DNA from: Pseudomonadota bacterium
GTDB taxonomy: Bacteria; Pseudomonadota; Gammaproteobacteria; Steroidobacterales; JBCBZW01
DNA: 58,240 nucleotides
Assembly: GCA_039815145.1 (NCBI GenBank)
Contig: JBCBZW010000022.1
Span: 1-58,240, forward strand
Direction: 5' to 3'
The notes below the pieces were generated by a model. That model was given only the letters and a program-made list of their open reading frames with translations, had not been told where the DNA came from and made no database searches. This document shows, piece after piece, positions 1 to 8,584 of this stretch. Position 1 is the first letter of the stretch. Every line of letters begins with the position of its first letter. Both the position numbers and the translations under genes were made by a program.

Positions 1-1041
1 CTGAGCCTGCTGCTGCTTGGCGGCGCCGCTGCGTGGGGAGCACACGTGGTATGGCGCTGGCTCGAGTCCCCTCTGCCCATTCCTGCCGATTCGGTGCTAG
101 AGGTCGAGCCCGGTACCTCGCTCTCCGGGTTGGCGCAGCGCCTAGCGGAGCGCGGCTGGTTGACCCACCCACGCTGGTGGCGTGCGCTGGCGCGTTGGCA
201 GGGAGACGCCACTCGAATTCAGGCGGGGCAGTACCGGCTCGATGGGGATCTCACCCCCTCAGGCCTCCTGGCCTTGCTCGTGAGCGGCGATGTCATCCAG
301 TACCAGGTCACGCTGATCGAGGGGTGGACCGTGCGCGAAGCGGTCACGGCGATTCGCGAACATCCCCATGTGAAGGTGACGCCGGCGACCAGCAGCCCGG
401 CGGCCATCGTGGAGGCCCTCGATCTTCCGGCGGACTGCACGGGGGACGCATGCGCCTGGGCGACCCTCGAGGGTCAGCTCTTTCCGGATACCTATCAATT
501 CCCAGAGGGTAGTGAGGACGTCGCGCTGCTCGAGCGAGCGCATTCTAGACTGCGCGACGCGCTCAAAGCCGAGTGGGAATCACGCGATCCGCAGTTGCCT
601 CTGGAGACCCCGATGGAATTGCTCGTGCTGGCCTCCATCGTGGAGAAGGAGACGGGCCTGGCACAGGAACGTGAGAAGATCGCCGGGGTGTTCGTGCGGC
701 GCTTGCGCAAGCGTATGCGCCTGCAGAGTGACCCGACGGTGATCTATGGCGTGGGGGATGCTTACGCGGGCGATATCACCCGCGCTCATCTGCGCACGGA
801 TACGCCCTACAACACCTACACACGCGGTGGCCTGCCGCCAACGCCGATCGCCCTCACGGGGCGCGCCTCGCTACACGCTGCCGCTCACCCAGCGTCGGGC
901 GATAGCCTGTACTTCGTGGCCACGGGGGCAGGGGACGGTAGCCATCAGTTCTCGGCCACCCTCGACGAGCACAACGCGGCCGTGCGGCGCTATCTTCAGC
1001 GTCAGCGGCAACGTGAGCAGCAGGAGCAGGCAGATGAGTAG
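1..1041 (+). CDS. mltG: Endolytic murein transglycosylase MltG, 5' partial
   Basis: MltG (YceG family) is an inner-membrane lytic transglycosylase that cleaves nascent peptidoglycan strands and is thought to terminate glycan elongation. The reading frame is open from base 1 and its first codons encode a Leu/Ala-rich hydrophobic stretch, the end of the N-terminal membrane anchor, so the true start lies left of the window. A GTG at 46 is only an internal possibility. The family core is visible: 'ASIVEKET' carries the catalytic Glu, followed by 'LQSDPTVIYG' and the C-terminal 'YNTYTRGGLPPTPI' motif. The stop overlaps the start of tmk by 8 bp. In many gammaproteobacteria pabC precedes this gene, so pabC may lie just outside. 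Identification is firm. Confidence 0.95.
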   Translation: MSLLLLGGAAAWGAHVVWRWLESPLPIPADSVLEVEPGTSLSGLAQRLAERGWLTHPRWWRALARWQGDATRIQAGQYRLDGDLTPSGLLALLVSGDVIQYQVTLIEGWTVREAVTAIREHPHVKVTPATSSPAAIVEALDLPADCTGDACAWATLEGQLFPDTYQFPEGSEDVALLERAHSRLRDALKAEWESRDPQLPLETPMELLVLASIVEKETGLAQEREKIAGVFVRRLRKRMRLQSDPTVIYGVGDAYAGDITRAHLRTDTPYNTYTRGGLPPTPIALTGRASLHAAAHPASGDSLYFVATGAGDGSHQFSATLDEHNAAVRRYLQRQRQREQQEQADE

Positions 1042-1705
1042 TCACTCGGGCCGCGGTCAGCTGATCACCCTCGAAGGCATCGAGGGGGTTGGCAAGAGTA
1101 CGCAGGTGTCCACCGTCACTGCCTGGCTGGAGGCGCAGGGGCTGACAGCGCTCGCCACCCGTGAGCCAGGTGGTACAGCCCGCGCCGAACGAATTCGCGA
1201 GGTGCTCCTCGACACGGAGGGGGACGAGTTGCCGCCCCTGGCCGAGTTGCTGCTCATGTTTGCGGCCCGGCAGACGCATATCAGCAACTTGATCCTGCCA
1301 GCCCTACGTCGCGGGGAGTGGGTGGTGTGCGATCGGTTCACGGATGCCACGCGCGCCTACCAGGGCGCGGGGCGTGGCCTCGATGACGTGCCAATCGAGA
1401 CCTTGGCGAGTTGGGTGCACGGAGAGGAGTTGAGGGCGCCGGACTGCACGGTGCTGCTGGACGCGCCCGTGGACGTGGCCCTCGCTCGCGTGCGCACGCG
1501 CCGCGGACGTACGGATCGCTTCGAGCAGGAGGCCGCACCGTTCTTTGCCCGGGTGCGAGACCGCTATCTGGTGCTCGCCGAGCAGGAGCCAGACCGGTTC
1601 CTCGTGATCGACGCTGCCCAGGGTGGGCCCGACGCGGTGGCGGCACGCATTCGCGAGGCGCTCACCGCGCGCTACTCGGCGCAACTGGTGCACGGTGATG
1701 GCTAA
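1034..1705 (+). CDS. tmk: Thymidylate kinase
   Basis: Phosphorylates dTMP to dTDP with ATP in the cytoplasm, for DNA synthesis. The 223-residue protein has the usual family length. Near the N-terminus is the P-loop 'GIEGVGKST'. The 'DRFTDATRAYQGAGRG' motif (DR[YF] type) follows in the middle, and a LID segment 'RTRRGRTDRFE' lies further on. The open frame extends far upstream, but the ATG at 1034 fits the family N-terminus and overlaps the mltG stop. The gene lies between mltG and holB, overlapping both, so translation is probably coupled. Confidence 0.96.
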   Translation: MSSHSGRGQLITLEGIEGVGKSTQVSTVTAWLEAQGLTALATREPGGTARAERIREVLLDTEGDELPPLAELLLMFAARQTHISNLILPALRRGEWVVCDRFTDATRAYQGAGRGLDDVPIETLASWVHGEELRAPDCTVLLDAPVDVALARVRTRRGRTDRFEQEAAPFFARVRDRYLVLAEQEPDRFLVIDAAQGGPDAVAARIREALTARYSAQLVHGDG

Positions 1706-2765
1706 GGCCCCGGTGACTTTGCGCGATGGTCGGGGACAGGCTGTGGTCTTGCCCTGGCTCGACGCACTCTTCGAGCGCCTGGTGGAGGCACGCTTCGCCC
1801 AGACCCTAGCCCACGCGTTGCTGCTGAGCGGTCCAGCAGGTGTGGGTAAGGATGCCCTGGCCCACGCCCTGGCCGATGCGTGGCTGTGCGAGGCCGAGGG
1901 GGTGCAAGCGAGCGAGCGCCCCTGCGGACGATGCCGCGGCTGCGGACTGACCGCGGTCGGTAACCACCCGGACCTGCATCGGCTCGTGCCAGCCGAGGGC
2001 AAAGCCACGATCTCCGTGGATCAGATACGGGAGCTCTCCGCAGAACTGGCCCTGAAGCCGCATGCCGGCGGCAGCCGGGTGGCGTTGATCACCCCGGCCG
2101 AAGGGATGACGGTCAGTGCACAGAATAGCCTATTGAAAACGTTGGAAGAGCCGCCGTCGGGAGCGGTGCTGGTGCTGATCACCCACCAACTGGATGCCTT
2201 GGCGCCAACCATCCGCAGCCGCTGCCAGCAGCTATCGGTGGCCGGGCCAGACCCCGCCCAGGCACAAGCCTGGCTCGCCGACCAAGGCGTGGAGCCAACG
2301 GCGAGTGCGGAGGCCTTGCAGCTCGCACGCCAATCGCCCCTGGCCGCGCTTCAGCTCGTCGAGGACGGGTTCGCCGAGCAGGCATCGAGCCTGGCGGAGG
2401 CCCTCGGTCAGATCGCCCTCGGCAGGGCGGAGCCGATCAACGTTGCCGGAGGCTGGGAGAAGCTCGACATGCAGCGGATCCTCGCCTGGTGGCAGGGCGC
2501 CCTGCATGCGATCGCCCGGGAGGGGTTGGCGAGCGGCGCGCAGGGGGCGGAGGAGGGCCCGGAGACGGCGACGAGCTACCGCGTGTTGGCCGCGCAGGGC
2601 GCGCGCTGGGTGGCCCCGAGTGACCTGTTCGAGTTCGCCGATCGCCTCGCGGAAGCCACCTTGACCCTGCGTGGTCAGGCCAACCCGAGGCTGCTCCTGG
2701 AGGGACTGTTGATCGACTGGGCACGCGTGACCCGTCCCGCACGTACGCGTCGTAAGCCCACATGA
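1698..2765 (+). CDS. holB: DNA polymerase III delta' subunit
   Basis: Delta' is part of the clamp-loader complex that places the beta sliding clamp on DNA. The protein is 355 aa. It has an AAA+ N-terminal half with a Walker-A-like 'SGPAGVGKDALA' and a Cys-rich zinc module ('CGRCRGCGL'). It also has the clamp-loader motif 'AQNSLLKTLEEPP' and a sensor/arginine-finger region 'TIRSRCQQL'. The ATG at 1698 overlaps the tmk stop by 8 bp; a GTG at 1695 is an alternative. A weak imperfect hairpin follows the stop (about 2763-2794) and could end the transcript. Confidence 0.95.
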   Translation: MAKAPVTLRDGRGQAVVLPWLDALFERLVEARFAQTLAHALLLSGPAGVGKDALAHALADAWLCEAEGVQASERPCGRCRGCGLTAVGNHPDLHRLVPAEGKATISVDQIRELSAELALKPHAGGSRVALITPAEGMTVSAQNSLLKTLEEPPSGAVLVLITHQLDALAPTIRSRCQQLSVAGPDPAQAQAWLADQGVEPTASAEALQLARQSPLAALQLVEDGFAEQASSLAEALGQIALGRAEPINVAGGWEKLDMQRILAWWQGALHAIAREGLASGAQGAEEGPETATSYRVLAAQGARWVAPSDLFEFADRLAEATLTLRGQANPRLLLEGLLIDWARVTRPARTRRKPT

Positions 2766-2837
2766 TCGCGACTTCTCGGCGCGAGAGCGTGATCTAGCCA
2801 CTTTGCCCACCGCAACACATCTGCCACTATTCAGAAT

Positions 2838-3188
2838 ATGGCCATAGCTCCCAACAAACCGGGTCTCCTGCGTCTGACGATCAAGGACACCAGCGCCTTG
2901 TATCTCGCCTATATGCCGTTCGTGAAGAATGGCGGGCTCTTCATCCCGACCAACAGCTCCTACCGCTTGGGCGATGAGGTCTTCATGCTGCTCACCCTCA
3001 TGGATGAGCCGGAGAAGCTACCCGTAGCGGGCCGCGTGGTGTGGATGACGCCGAAGGGTTCGCAGGGTAAGCGAACGGCGGGGATCGGCGTTCAGTTCAG
3101 CGAGCAGGACCGCGGGGCTACGCAAGAGAAGATCGAGAACTATCTCGCCGGCAAGCTCACGGCCGATCGCCCGACGCACACGATGTAG
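2838..3188 (+). CDS. pilZ: PilZ domain protein, type IV pilus-associated class
   Basis: A 116-residue single-domain PilZ protein. In the gammaproteobacterial setting downstream of holB this class supports type IV pilus assembly through PilB and FimX-like partners. Residues like 'GGLFIPTNSSYRLGDEVFMLLTL' (split here as GGLFIPTN / SYRLGDEVF) and 'GRVVWMTPKG' match that PilZ group. The RxxxR c-di-GMP motif expected before the domain is not evident, as in canonical PilZ. It is separated from holB by about 70 bp and converges with the next gene, with 4 bp between the two stops. Function is by family and position. Confidence 0.88.
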   Translation: MAIAPNKPGLLRLTIKDTSALYLAYMPFVKNGGLFIPTNSSYRLGDEVFMLLTLMDEPEKLPVAGRVVWMTPKGSQGKRTAGIGVQFSEQDRGATQEKIENYLAGKLTADRPTHTM

Positions 3189-3192
3189 CTGC

Positions 3193-4296
3193 TCAGCGCA
3201 GCCCCGCGACGCCGTCCTTCACGACGTACACGTCGAAGCCGCGCTCGGCGAGGAGGTAGGCGGCCGCGGTGGAACGCCCGCCGTCATCGCAGACCGCGAT
3301 CAGCTTCTGCGCCGGATCCAACGACCGGGACTTCATGCGGATCATGAACAAGGGGATGGAGATCGCCCCTTCGAGCTGACTGTCCTCGGGCACCTCCGTC
3401 GGTAGCCGCACGTCCAGCCACTGGGCGTCCTTGGTCAGCACCATGCCCTGGGCTTGCTCGTAGTCGACGAACTTCAGCATGGGCTTGCACAGGAGCTCGA
3501 AGAAGTCGTCGTTGGACAGGCGCATCACGGCGCCGTCGGTGTTCATGGTGACCGATGCCGTGCGCTCGCGTCCCGACAGGAGTGCTTCCTCACCGAAGGT
3601 ATCACCGGGGTTGAGCGTCGCGAGCACGAACCCACCGGTGCTGCTGTGGGGCGACGTTCGCGTCACTGATGCAGACCCTTCGATCACGAAGTAGAAGTAG
3701 TCGCCGGGGTCGCCCTGACGTACCAGCGTCTCGCCGGCAGACGTCGGGCGTCGCTCGAGTTTGAGAAAGAGCGCTTGAATGTTCCCCGGGGGAATCCGCT
3801 GAAAGAGCGCCGAGTGGAGCAGGGCGCTCATCCAGTCATCCCCGGCCCCATCCTCGCTATTGAGATCGCTCACCTCGTAGGAGCCGGTCTTGTCCCACGT
3901 GAGCATGATCTCGAGAAACTCGCTCTCCACCACGAGCAACTTGGTGTCCTTCTCCGCGCGCAGGCCGAGGCGGCGCGGCTTCATCGGGGCGAGTTCCGCC
4001 CTGGCCTCAGGACCGCCTTGTTCCACCGCGCGGACGCGACGGCCATCGTCGGTGTAGAGGCCGATGGAGCCGGTCAGCAGGAAGTAGGAGTGCTTGTCGT
4101 TGTCGCCGGAGCGGAAGGCCCACTCACCGCTCTTCAGCGAGATGCTCCGGGCGCGCTCCATGACCGCTTTGAGGTTGTCATTGCGCAAGCCTTCGAAGGG
4201 CGAGAGGCGACGTACGTCGGCCATGGTGACGCCGCCGCTCAGGGCGGAGCCGATCTGCGAGTCGGAACGGGTCACAGCGCTTGCCATTGCACTCAT
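3193..4296 (-). CDS. Tandem cyclic-nucleotide-binding domain protein with C-terminal rhodanese domain
   Basis: 367 aa, no membrane segment or DNA-binding domain. A degenerate cyclic-nucleotide-binding (CNB) domain covers about residues 25-125. A second, better one covers about 155-275, with a phosphate-binding-cassette-like 'GDTFGEEALLSGRERTASV'. A rhodanese-like domain covers about 290-365 with an active-site loop 'CDDGGRS' whose Cys is residue 336. The architecture suggests that ligand binding controls a sulfurtransferase or single-domain rhodanese. The true ligand and substrate are unknown. Several Met codons occur near the N-terminus (residues 1, 4 and 25), so the start is uncertain. A 22-bp palindrome lies 13 bp upstream of the first ATG and recurs upstream of pheA. 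Confidence 0.85.
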   Translation of the reverse strand: MSAMASAVTRSDSQIGSALSGGVTMADVRRLSPFEGLRNDNLKAVMERARSISLKSGEWAFRSGDNDKHSYFLLTGSIGLYTDDGRRVRAVEQGGPEARAELAPMKPRRLGLRAEKDTKLLVVESEFLEIMLTWDKTGSYEVSDLNSEDGAGDDWMSALLHSALFQRIPPGNIQALFLKLERRPTSAGETLVRQGDPGDYFYFVIEGSASVTRTSPHSSTGGFVLATLNPGDTFGEEALLSGRERTASVTMNTDGAVMRLSNDDFFELLCKPMLKFVDYEQAQGMVLTKDAQWLDVRLPTEVPEDSQLEGAISIPLFMIRMKSRSLDPAQKLIAVCDDGGRSTAAAYLLAERGFDVYVVKDGVAGLR

Positions 4297-4582
4297 TCTA
4301 CACTACCTAGCAAGCACCCAAGGGTGCTTGCCCCGGCGAACGGTTGTCGTCGCGCTCCGCGCTGTTGCTGCCCTTGTGCCGTAAACCCGTTGATTTCCAT
4401 GGCCCTCGCCTTAATGAGGAAGGCGCTAGGTGAGGTTTCCGCCCTAGCGCAAGGTCCGCCCCTGGGGAGTTATAGCGCCATTCGGCGCGCTCCACCCGCA
4501 CGCGGATCCGACCAGCAGCCTACCCGCGATATGTTCGACTACGCAGAGTAGCAGCGGGTTGCAGCATTACCCGGTACATCGT
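4297..4582. other. Non-coding gap between CNB-rhodanese gene and thioesterase gene
   Basis: This 286-bp gap must contain the promoter of the CNB-rhodanese gene and the end of the fatty-acid operon transcript, both read on the minus strand. It holds two inverted repeats: a 22-bp palindrome at 4310-4331, and 8-bp perfect arms GCGCTAGG / CCTAGCGC at 4423-4430 and 4443-4450 with a 12-nt loop. The second could be a terminator for the upstream operon, but no T-run follows it in either direction. No credible gene is seen. Confidence 0.6.
4310..4331. repeat. 22-bp palindrome upstream of CNB-rhodanese gene (copy A)
   Basis: Perfect 10-bp arms GCAAGCACCC (4310-4319) and GGGTGCTTGC (4322-4331) around a central AA. 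It lies 13 bp upstream of the first ATG of the minus-strand gene. A nearly identical palindrome sits upstream of pheA at 23088-23109. It may be an operator or a leader hairpin; the sequence alone does not decide. Confidence 0.75.
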
Positions 4583-5017
4583 TCACATTTCATGATCGTT
4601 CACGTCGGCTGCGTCGCTCGGCACGGGCCGCGGCCGACGATCCTCGCCCACGTGCACGTAGGTGATACACGCCGTCGCCACCTGCAGTGGCAGAGCGTCG
4701 TGTCGACCAGGACGATCTACGCGGATATCGATGGCGACGCGCAAGGAACTGGTCCCCACCTCGGCCACGTGGGCGTAGCAAGAGACCACATCGCCCACGT
4801 ACACCGGCTGCAGGAAGCGGAACTCGTTCACGGAGACGGTCACCACTTTGCCGCCGGCTCGCTGGTAGGCGAGGATCGCGCCAGCGAGGTCAGCGTGGGA
4901 CATGAGCCATCCCCCGAAGATGTCGCCAAGCCAGTTAGCGTCGCGCGGCATCGCCATCGTGCGCGCGGTGGCGACGCCTTTTGGGGGAGCGTCCTCAGCT
5001 GCGTACATCTCGCTCAT
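4583..5017 (-). CDS. yciA: Acyl-CoA thioesterase, YciA family
   Basis: Hotdog-fold cytoplasmic thioesterase that hydrolyses acyl-CoA to free acid and CoA. The family block 'GDIFGGWLMSHADLAGA' holds the expected catalytic Asp region, followed by 'VNEFRFLQPVYVGDVV'. About 144 aa with the start at 5017, which makes a 4-bp ATGA overlap with the stop of the FadJ-like gene; an upstream in-frame start at 5041 would add 8 residues. The tight coupling suggests it clears acyl-CoA during fatty-acid breakdown. The substrate chain length is not readable from the sequence. Confidence 0.85.
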   Translation of the reverse strand: MSEMYAAEDAPPKGVATARTMAMPRDANWLGDIFGGWLMSHADLAGAILAYQRAGGKVVTVSVNEFRFLQPVYVGDVVSCYAHVAEVGTSSLRVAIDIRVDRPGRHDALPLQVATACITYVHVGEDRRPRPVPSDAADVNDHEM

Positions 5018-7113
5018 GGGGCTGCTCGCAAACGATCCCAACCGTCATCGGGGGCGAAGCGCTGTCCGTGGCGCTCACTCAGTGCCGTCAGTTCGGCAAC
5101 GATCGTATCGATACCCCGTCGCCGCGAATGGTGGATGGGACCACCGGTGAAGGGCGCAAAACCCGTGCCGAAGATGATGCCCGCGTCCAATAGTTCCGGG
5201 TCTTCGATCACCCCTTCGCGCAGGCACCTAACCGACTCGTTGAGCATGGGCAGGATCAGACGTTGGGCGAGTTCGCGTTCCTTGCCGTCGTCCTGCGAAG
5301 GCCCCAGCACCGGTTTTCCCCGGCGCCATTGATAGAACCCTTCGCCTGTCTTGCGCCCGAGCTTGCCGTCCGCGACCATGCGTTGGAGCTTCTCGGGCAC
5401 CTCCAGACCGAACTCTTCGGCGAACACGCCGGACACCAGCAGGCAGACATCGAGGCCAATAGTGTCGGCGAGCTCCACGGGGCCTACCGGCATGCCGAAG
5501 GCCTTTGCCGCGCGGTCTATCGATGACAGGGCGACGCCTTCCTCGATAGCGGTGAACGCTTCCATCAGGTAGGGCATCAGCACCCGGTTGACCACGAAGC
5601 CGGGTGCACTCGCGCAGGGCAACGGCAACTTGCCGATCTGCTTGACCAGGGCGCAGCCGCGCTGCAACGCGCCCGCATCCGCTCCAGGCGCCGCGATCAC
5701 CTCGACCAGGGGCAATTTGGCGACGGGATTGAAAAAGTGCAGGCCGATCAGGCGTTGCGGCTGTTCCAGCGCTTCGCGAATGCGTTCGAGGCGGATGCTC
5801 GAGGTATTGGTCGCTAGCACCGCGTCAGGTCTCGCCTTGGCTTCCACCTGCGCGAAGAGCTCCCGCTTGGCGTCGAGATTCTCGTAGATCGCCTCGATGA
5901 TGATGTCGGCACTGGCCACGCCGTTGCCCTGGGGGTCGGGAAGCAGACGATCGTAGGCAGCTGTAATCGCTCTGGGCTCCCGCAGGCGGCGCTTGAATAG
6001 ACGGCCCGCGCGCTCGAAGGCGGGTGCCAGGTACTTCGCTTTGCGGTCTTGCAGGGTGACCGTGAGGCCGCGCATCGCGCACCAGGCGGCGATGTCGCCG
6101 CCCATCAGGCCGGCGCCGATCACGTGGACATGCTGCGCGCGGGGGGCTTTGCGTGGCGCCAAGGCTTTGAGGCGATCTTGCAAGCCGAACACGCGTACCA
6201 GGTTGCGAGAGGTGCACGAGCACATGAGTTCGGCGATGGAGCGCGCCTCGGCCTCGAGGAAGGTGCCGTGGCTGGAGTCGCCGTGGCGTTGCCACAGGTC
6301 GATGATCGCGTAGGGGGCTGGGTAGTGCGCTTGGCGAGCCTGCTGTGCCACCTGGCGGCGCAGTTGCCGCGCCAGCAGACCACGCGTGAAGGGCGTATCG
6401 AGCAATGTCTGGGTGACGGGACGCTGGCGCGGCGCGGGCGGCGCGAGGGCCAGGCGTCGGGCGGCGCGCAGGAGATGGCGGGCCGGTACGACCTGGTCGA
6501 CCAGGCCGATGCGCTTCGCCTCGCGTGAACGGACGTTGCGACCTGTCAGCATCATGCTCATGGCGGGCACCGGGCCCAGCTGTCGGATGCTCCGTACGGT
6601 GCCGCCAAACCCCGGGTGTATGCCGAGCTTCACCTCGGGCAGGCCGAGGGTGGCGGCGGGGTCATCGACCATGACCCGGTAGCGGCAGGCCAGTGCGAGC
6701 TCCAGTCCACCGCCGAGGGCGAAGCCGTTGATCGCCGCCACGGTGGGGCAGGGCAGCTCAGCGATCTGTTCGATGATCAGCTGGCCTCGGCGGATCAGCG
6801 TGTAGGCCTCGTCGGCGTCGGACAAGCGCTCGAACTCGGTGATGTCAGCGCCCGCGATGAAACCACGTTTCGCGGAACAGAAGATGACCGCCTTAGGCGA
6901 GCGACGCGCCACCGTGTGCAGCAACGCCTCCAGCTCCCCCAGCACGAGGCTCGACAGCACATTCGTGCTACTGCGTGCGCGATCGAGGGTGAGGCACCAC
7001 AGGCCCTCATCGTCGCACTCGATGCGCCAGTGTTCGGTGGTGGGAAAGCTATCGTCGAGAGGCTGGCTATCGCCCGCGTCGGCCGTGATGGCAGCACTGC
7101 TGGGTGAGCTCAT
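5014..7113 (-). CDS. fadJ: FadJ-like enoyl-CoA hydratase / 3-hydroxyacyl-CoA dehydrogenase
   Basis: Catalyses the hydration and NAD-dependent oxidation steps of beta-oxidation. The 699-residue protein has an N-terminal crotonase domain with 'FALGGGLELALACRYR'. A Rossmann dehydrogenase domain 'VIGAGLMGGDIAAW' follows, with 'GLHFFNPVAKLPLVEVI' holding the catalytic His, and then C-terminal 3HCDH domains ending in 'GTGFAPFTGGP'. The ATG at 7113 is preferred over a longer open frame to 7221 because the extra N-terminal residues look unlike the family. It lies 46 bp after the thiolase gene and overlaps the thioesterase start. FadB versus FadJ cannot be settled, but pairing with a FadI-like thiolase favours FadJ. 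Confidence 0.9.
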   Translation of the reverse strand: MSSPSSAAITADAGDSQPLDDSFPTTEHWRIECDDEGLWCLTLDRARSSTNVLSSLVLGELEALLHTVARRSPKAVIFCSAKRGFIAGADITEFERLSDADEAYTLIRRGQLIIEQIAELPCPTVAAINGFALGGGLELALACRYRVMVDDPAATLGLPEVKLGIHPGFGGTVRSIRQLGPVPAMSMMLTGRNVRSREAKRIGLVDQVVPARHLLRAARRLALAPPAPRQRPVTQTLLDTPFTRGLLARQLRRQVAQQARQAHYPAPYAIIDLWQRHGDSSHGTFLEAEARSIAELMCSCTSRNLVRVFGLQDRLKALAPRKAPRAQHVHVIGAGLMGGDIAAWCAMRGLTVTLQDRKAKYLAPAFERAGRLFKRRLREPRAITAAYDRLLPDPQGNGVASADIIIEAIYENLDAKRELFAQVEAKARPDAVLATNTSSIRLERIREALEQPQRLIGLHFFNPVAKLPLVEVIAAPGADAGALQRGCALVKQIGKLPLPCASAPGFVVNRVLMPYLMEAFTAIEEGVALSSIDRAAKAFGMPVGPVELADTIGLDVCLLVSGVFAEEFGLEVPEKLQRMVADGKLGRKTGEGFYQWRRGKPVLGPSQDDGKERELAQRLILPMLNESVRCLREGVIEDPELLDAGIIFGTGFAPFTGGPIHHSRRRGIDTIVAELTALSERHGQRFAPDDGWDRLRAAP

Positions 7114-7159
7114 ATGAGGGCTTCCGAACTGTTGCCGTTGATAGGTATGGCGGCCGGCG

Positions 7160-8446
7160 CTAGGCCGGTCGCTCCAGGAGCATGGCACCGCCTTGTCCGC
7201 CGCCGATGCATAGGGTGGCAAGGGCGCGCCGCCCCCCGCTGCGCTTGAGGATCTCCAGGGCGTGCAGGACGATTCGCGCCCCGCTCGCCCCCACCGGATG
7301 GCCCAAGCTGATCGCGCCGCCGTCCACGTTCAGGCGATGGGCTGCCAGGGGCCCAAATGCTGCTTCGAGGCCGAGGTGTGCCTTGCAGTAGTCCGCATCT
7401 TGCCAGGCCGCGACGCACGCCAGCACCTGCCCGGCGAAGGCTTCGTTCAGCTCCACCGTATCGATGTCGGTGAGCGACAGTCCCTGGCGTTGCAGGATGG
7501 GGGTGGACGCGTGCACGGGCCCAAGGCCCATCTCCGACGGGTCGAGGGCGGCCCATTCCACATCCACCAGCTTACCGATCACGGGAAGATCGAAGCGCTC
7601 TACAGCGTCTTCGGAGGCGAGCAGGAGCAGGGCCGCGCCGTCGGTGATCTGTGAGCTGTTGCCGGCCGTCACCAGCCCCACGGAACGGTCGAAGAAGGGG
7701 CGCAGGCGCGCCAGCTTCTCGGCGCTCGAATCGCGACGCAGGCCATCGTCAGCGTCGTGCAGGCGACCTTCGCCGTCGAACAGCGGTGTCACCTCGTACA
7801 TCCTGCCATCGTCGTACGCCTGGGCCAGGCGCTGATGACTTCTGACCGCGTAGGCATCCATGGCCGCGCGGGTGATGTCGAAGCGGTGGGAGATCACCTC
7901 GCAGGTCTGCCCCATATTGAGTCCCACGATGGGATCCGTGAGGCCACGTACCAAGCTCAACACCGGCGTCAGGTGCTTGGGTCGCAAACGCGCGAGGGTG
8001 CTCAGTTTGGGGAGCGGCGTACGGGCCTGGCTCAGGGCGGCCAGCCAATTCACGGCCTCGTCGTTGAGCAGGACGGGGGCTCGGCTCATCGCCTCCGTGC
8101 CGCCGGCGAGCACCAGCTCCGAGCGTCCGAGGGCGATGTCCTTGGCGGCACTGTCGAGGGCCTGCATGGCTGATGCGCAGTTGCGCATCACGGTGTACGC
8201 CGGCACACGCTCGCCGCAACCCAGGCGCAGGGCGATGACCCTGGCGATGTTGGCTTCGTCGGGCGAGGGCATCGCGCAGCCGATGACGAGCTCGTCGACA
8301 TCTTCGGGGGAGATCCGCAAGCGAGCGAGCAGCTGGCGGCCTGCCTGCACCGCCAGGTCCGACGCGGCAAAGGCACCGGGCTTTCCACGGGCTTTCAGGA
8401 AGGGGGTGCGCAAACCGTCGACGAAGTAGACCGGACGGCCACTCAA
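7160..8446 (-). CDS. fadI: FadI-like acetyl-CoA acyltransferase (thiolase)
   Basis: Thiolase completing beta-oxidation by cleaving 3-ketoacyl-CoA with CoA. The nucleophilic Cys lies in 'MRNCASAMQA', the second motif is 'GHPVGASGAR' and the C-terminal catalytic Cys is in 'CIGGGQGG'. From the TTG at 8446 the protein is 428 aa. The strong Shine-Dalgarno AAGGAGG (8468-8474) is 21 nt from that TTG but only 6 nt from an in-frame ATC at 8459-8461. Translation may therefore begin at ATC and add five residues (IATTA, or M for the first). It is the first gene of a three-gene operon with the FadJ-like and YciA-like genes. Confidence 0.9.
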   Translation of the reverse strand: MSGRPVYFVDGLRTPFLKARGKPGAFAASDLAVQAGRQLLARLRISPEDVDELVIGCAMPSPDEANIARVIALRLGCGERVPAYTVMRNCASAMQALDSAAKDIALGRSELVLAGGTEAMSRAPVLLNDEAVNWLAALSQARTPLPKLSTLARLRPKHLTPVLSLVRGLTDPIVGLNMGQTCEVISHRFDITRAAMDAYAVRSHQRLAQAYDDGRMYEVTPLFDGEGRLHDADDGLRRDSSAEKLARLRPFFDRSVGLVTAGNSSQITDGAALLLLASEDAVERFDLPVIGKLVDVEWAALDPSEMGLGPVHASTPILQRQGLSLTDIDTVELNEAFAGQVLACVAAWQDADYCKAHLGLEAAFGPLAAHRLNVDGGAISLGHPVGASGARIVLHALEILKRSGGRRALATLCIGGGQGGAMLLERPA

Positions 8447-8458
8447 GGCAGTCGTGGC

Positions 8459-8474
8459 GATGGTGTGCCTCCTT
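8459..8474 (-). promoter_or_regulatory. Strong ribosome binding site placed for a non-canonical ATC start
   Basis: On the minus strand AAGGAGG is followed by CACACC and then ATC, in frame with the thiolase. Spacing from the RBS is 6 nt to ATC, 12 nt to the in-frame ACG and 21 nt to the TTG. No ATG or GTG is in frame in between. Either ATC initiates, or a base error changed an ATG, or the TTG start is used despite poor spacing. Confidence 0.55.
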
Positions 8475-8584
8475 GTGGGGGCTGATGCTGTGAGCGTGGA
8501 TCAAGGGGGTGCGCCAGACGGCGCGGGCAGTGTGCCCAGACGAGAAGTGTAGCGCAGCTGGCGCGTGGCGCTCTGCGGGAGACG

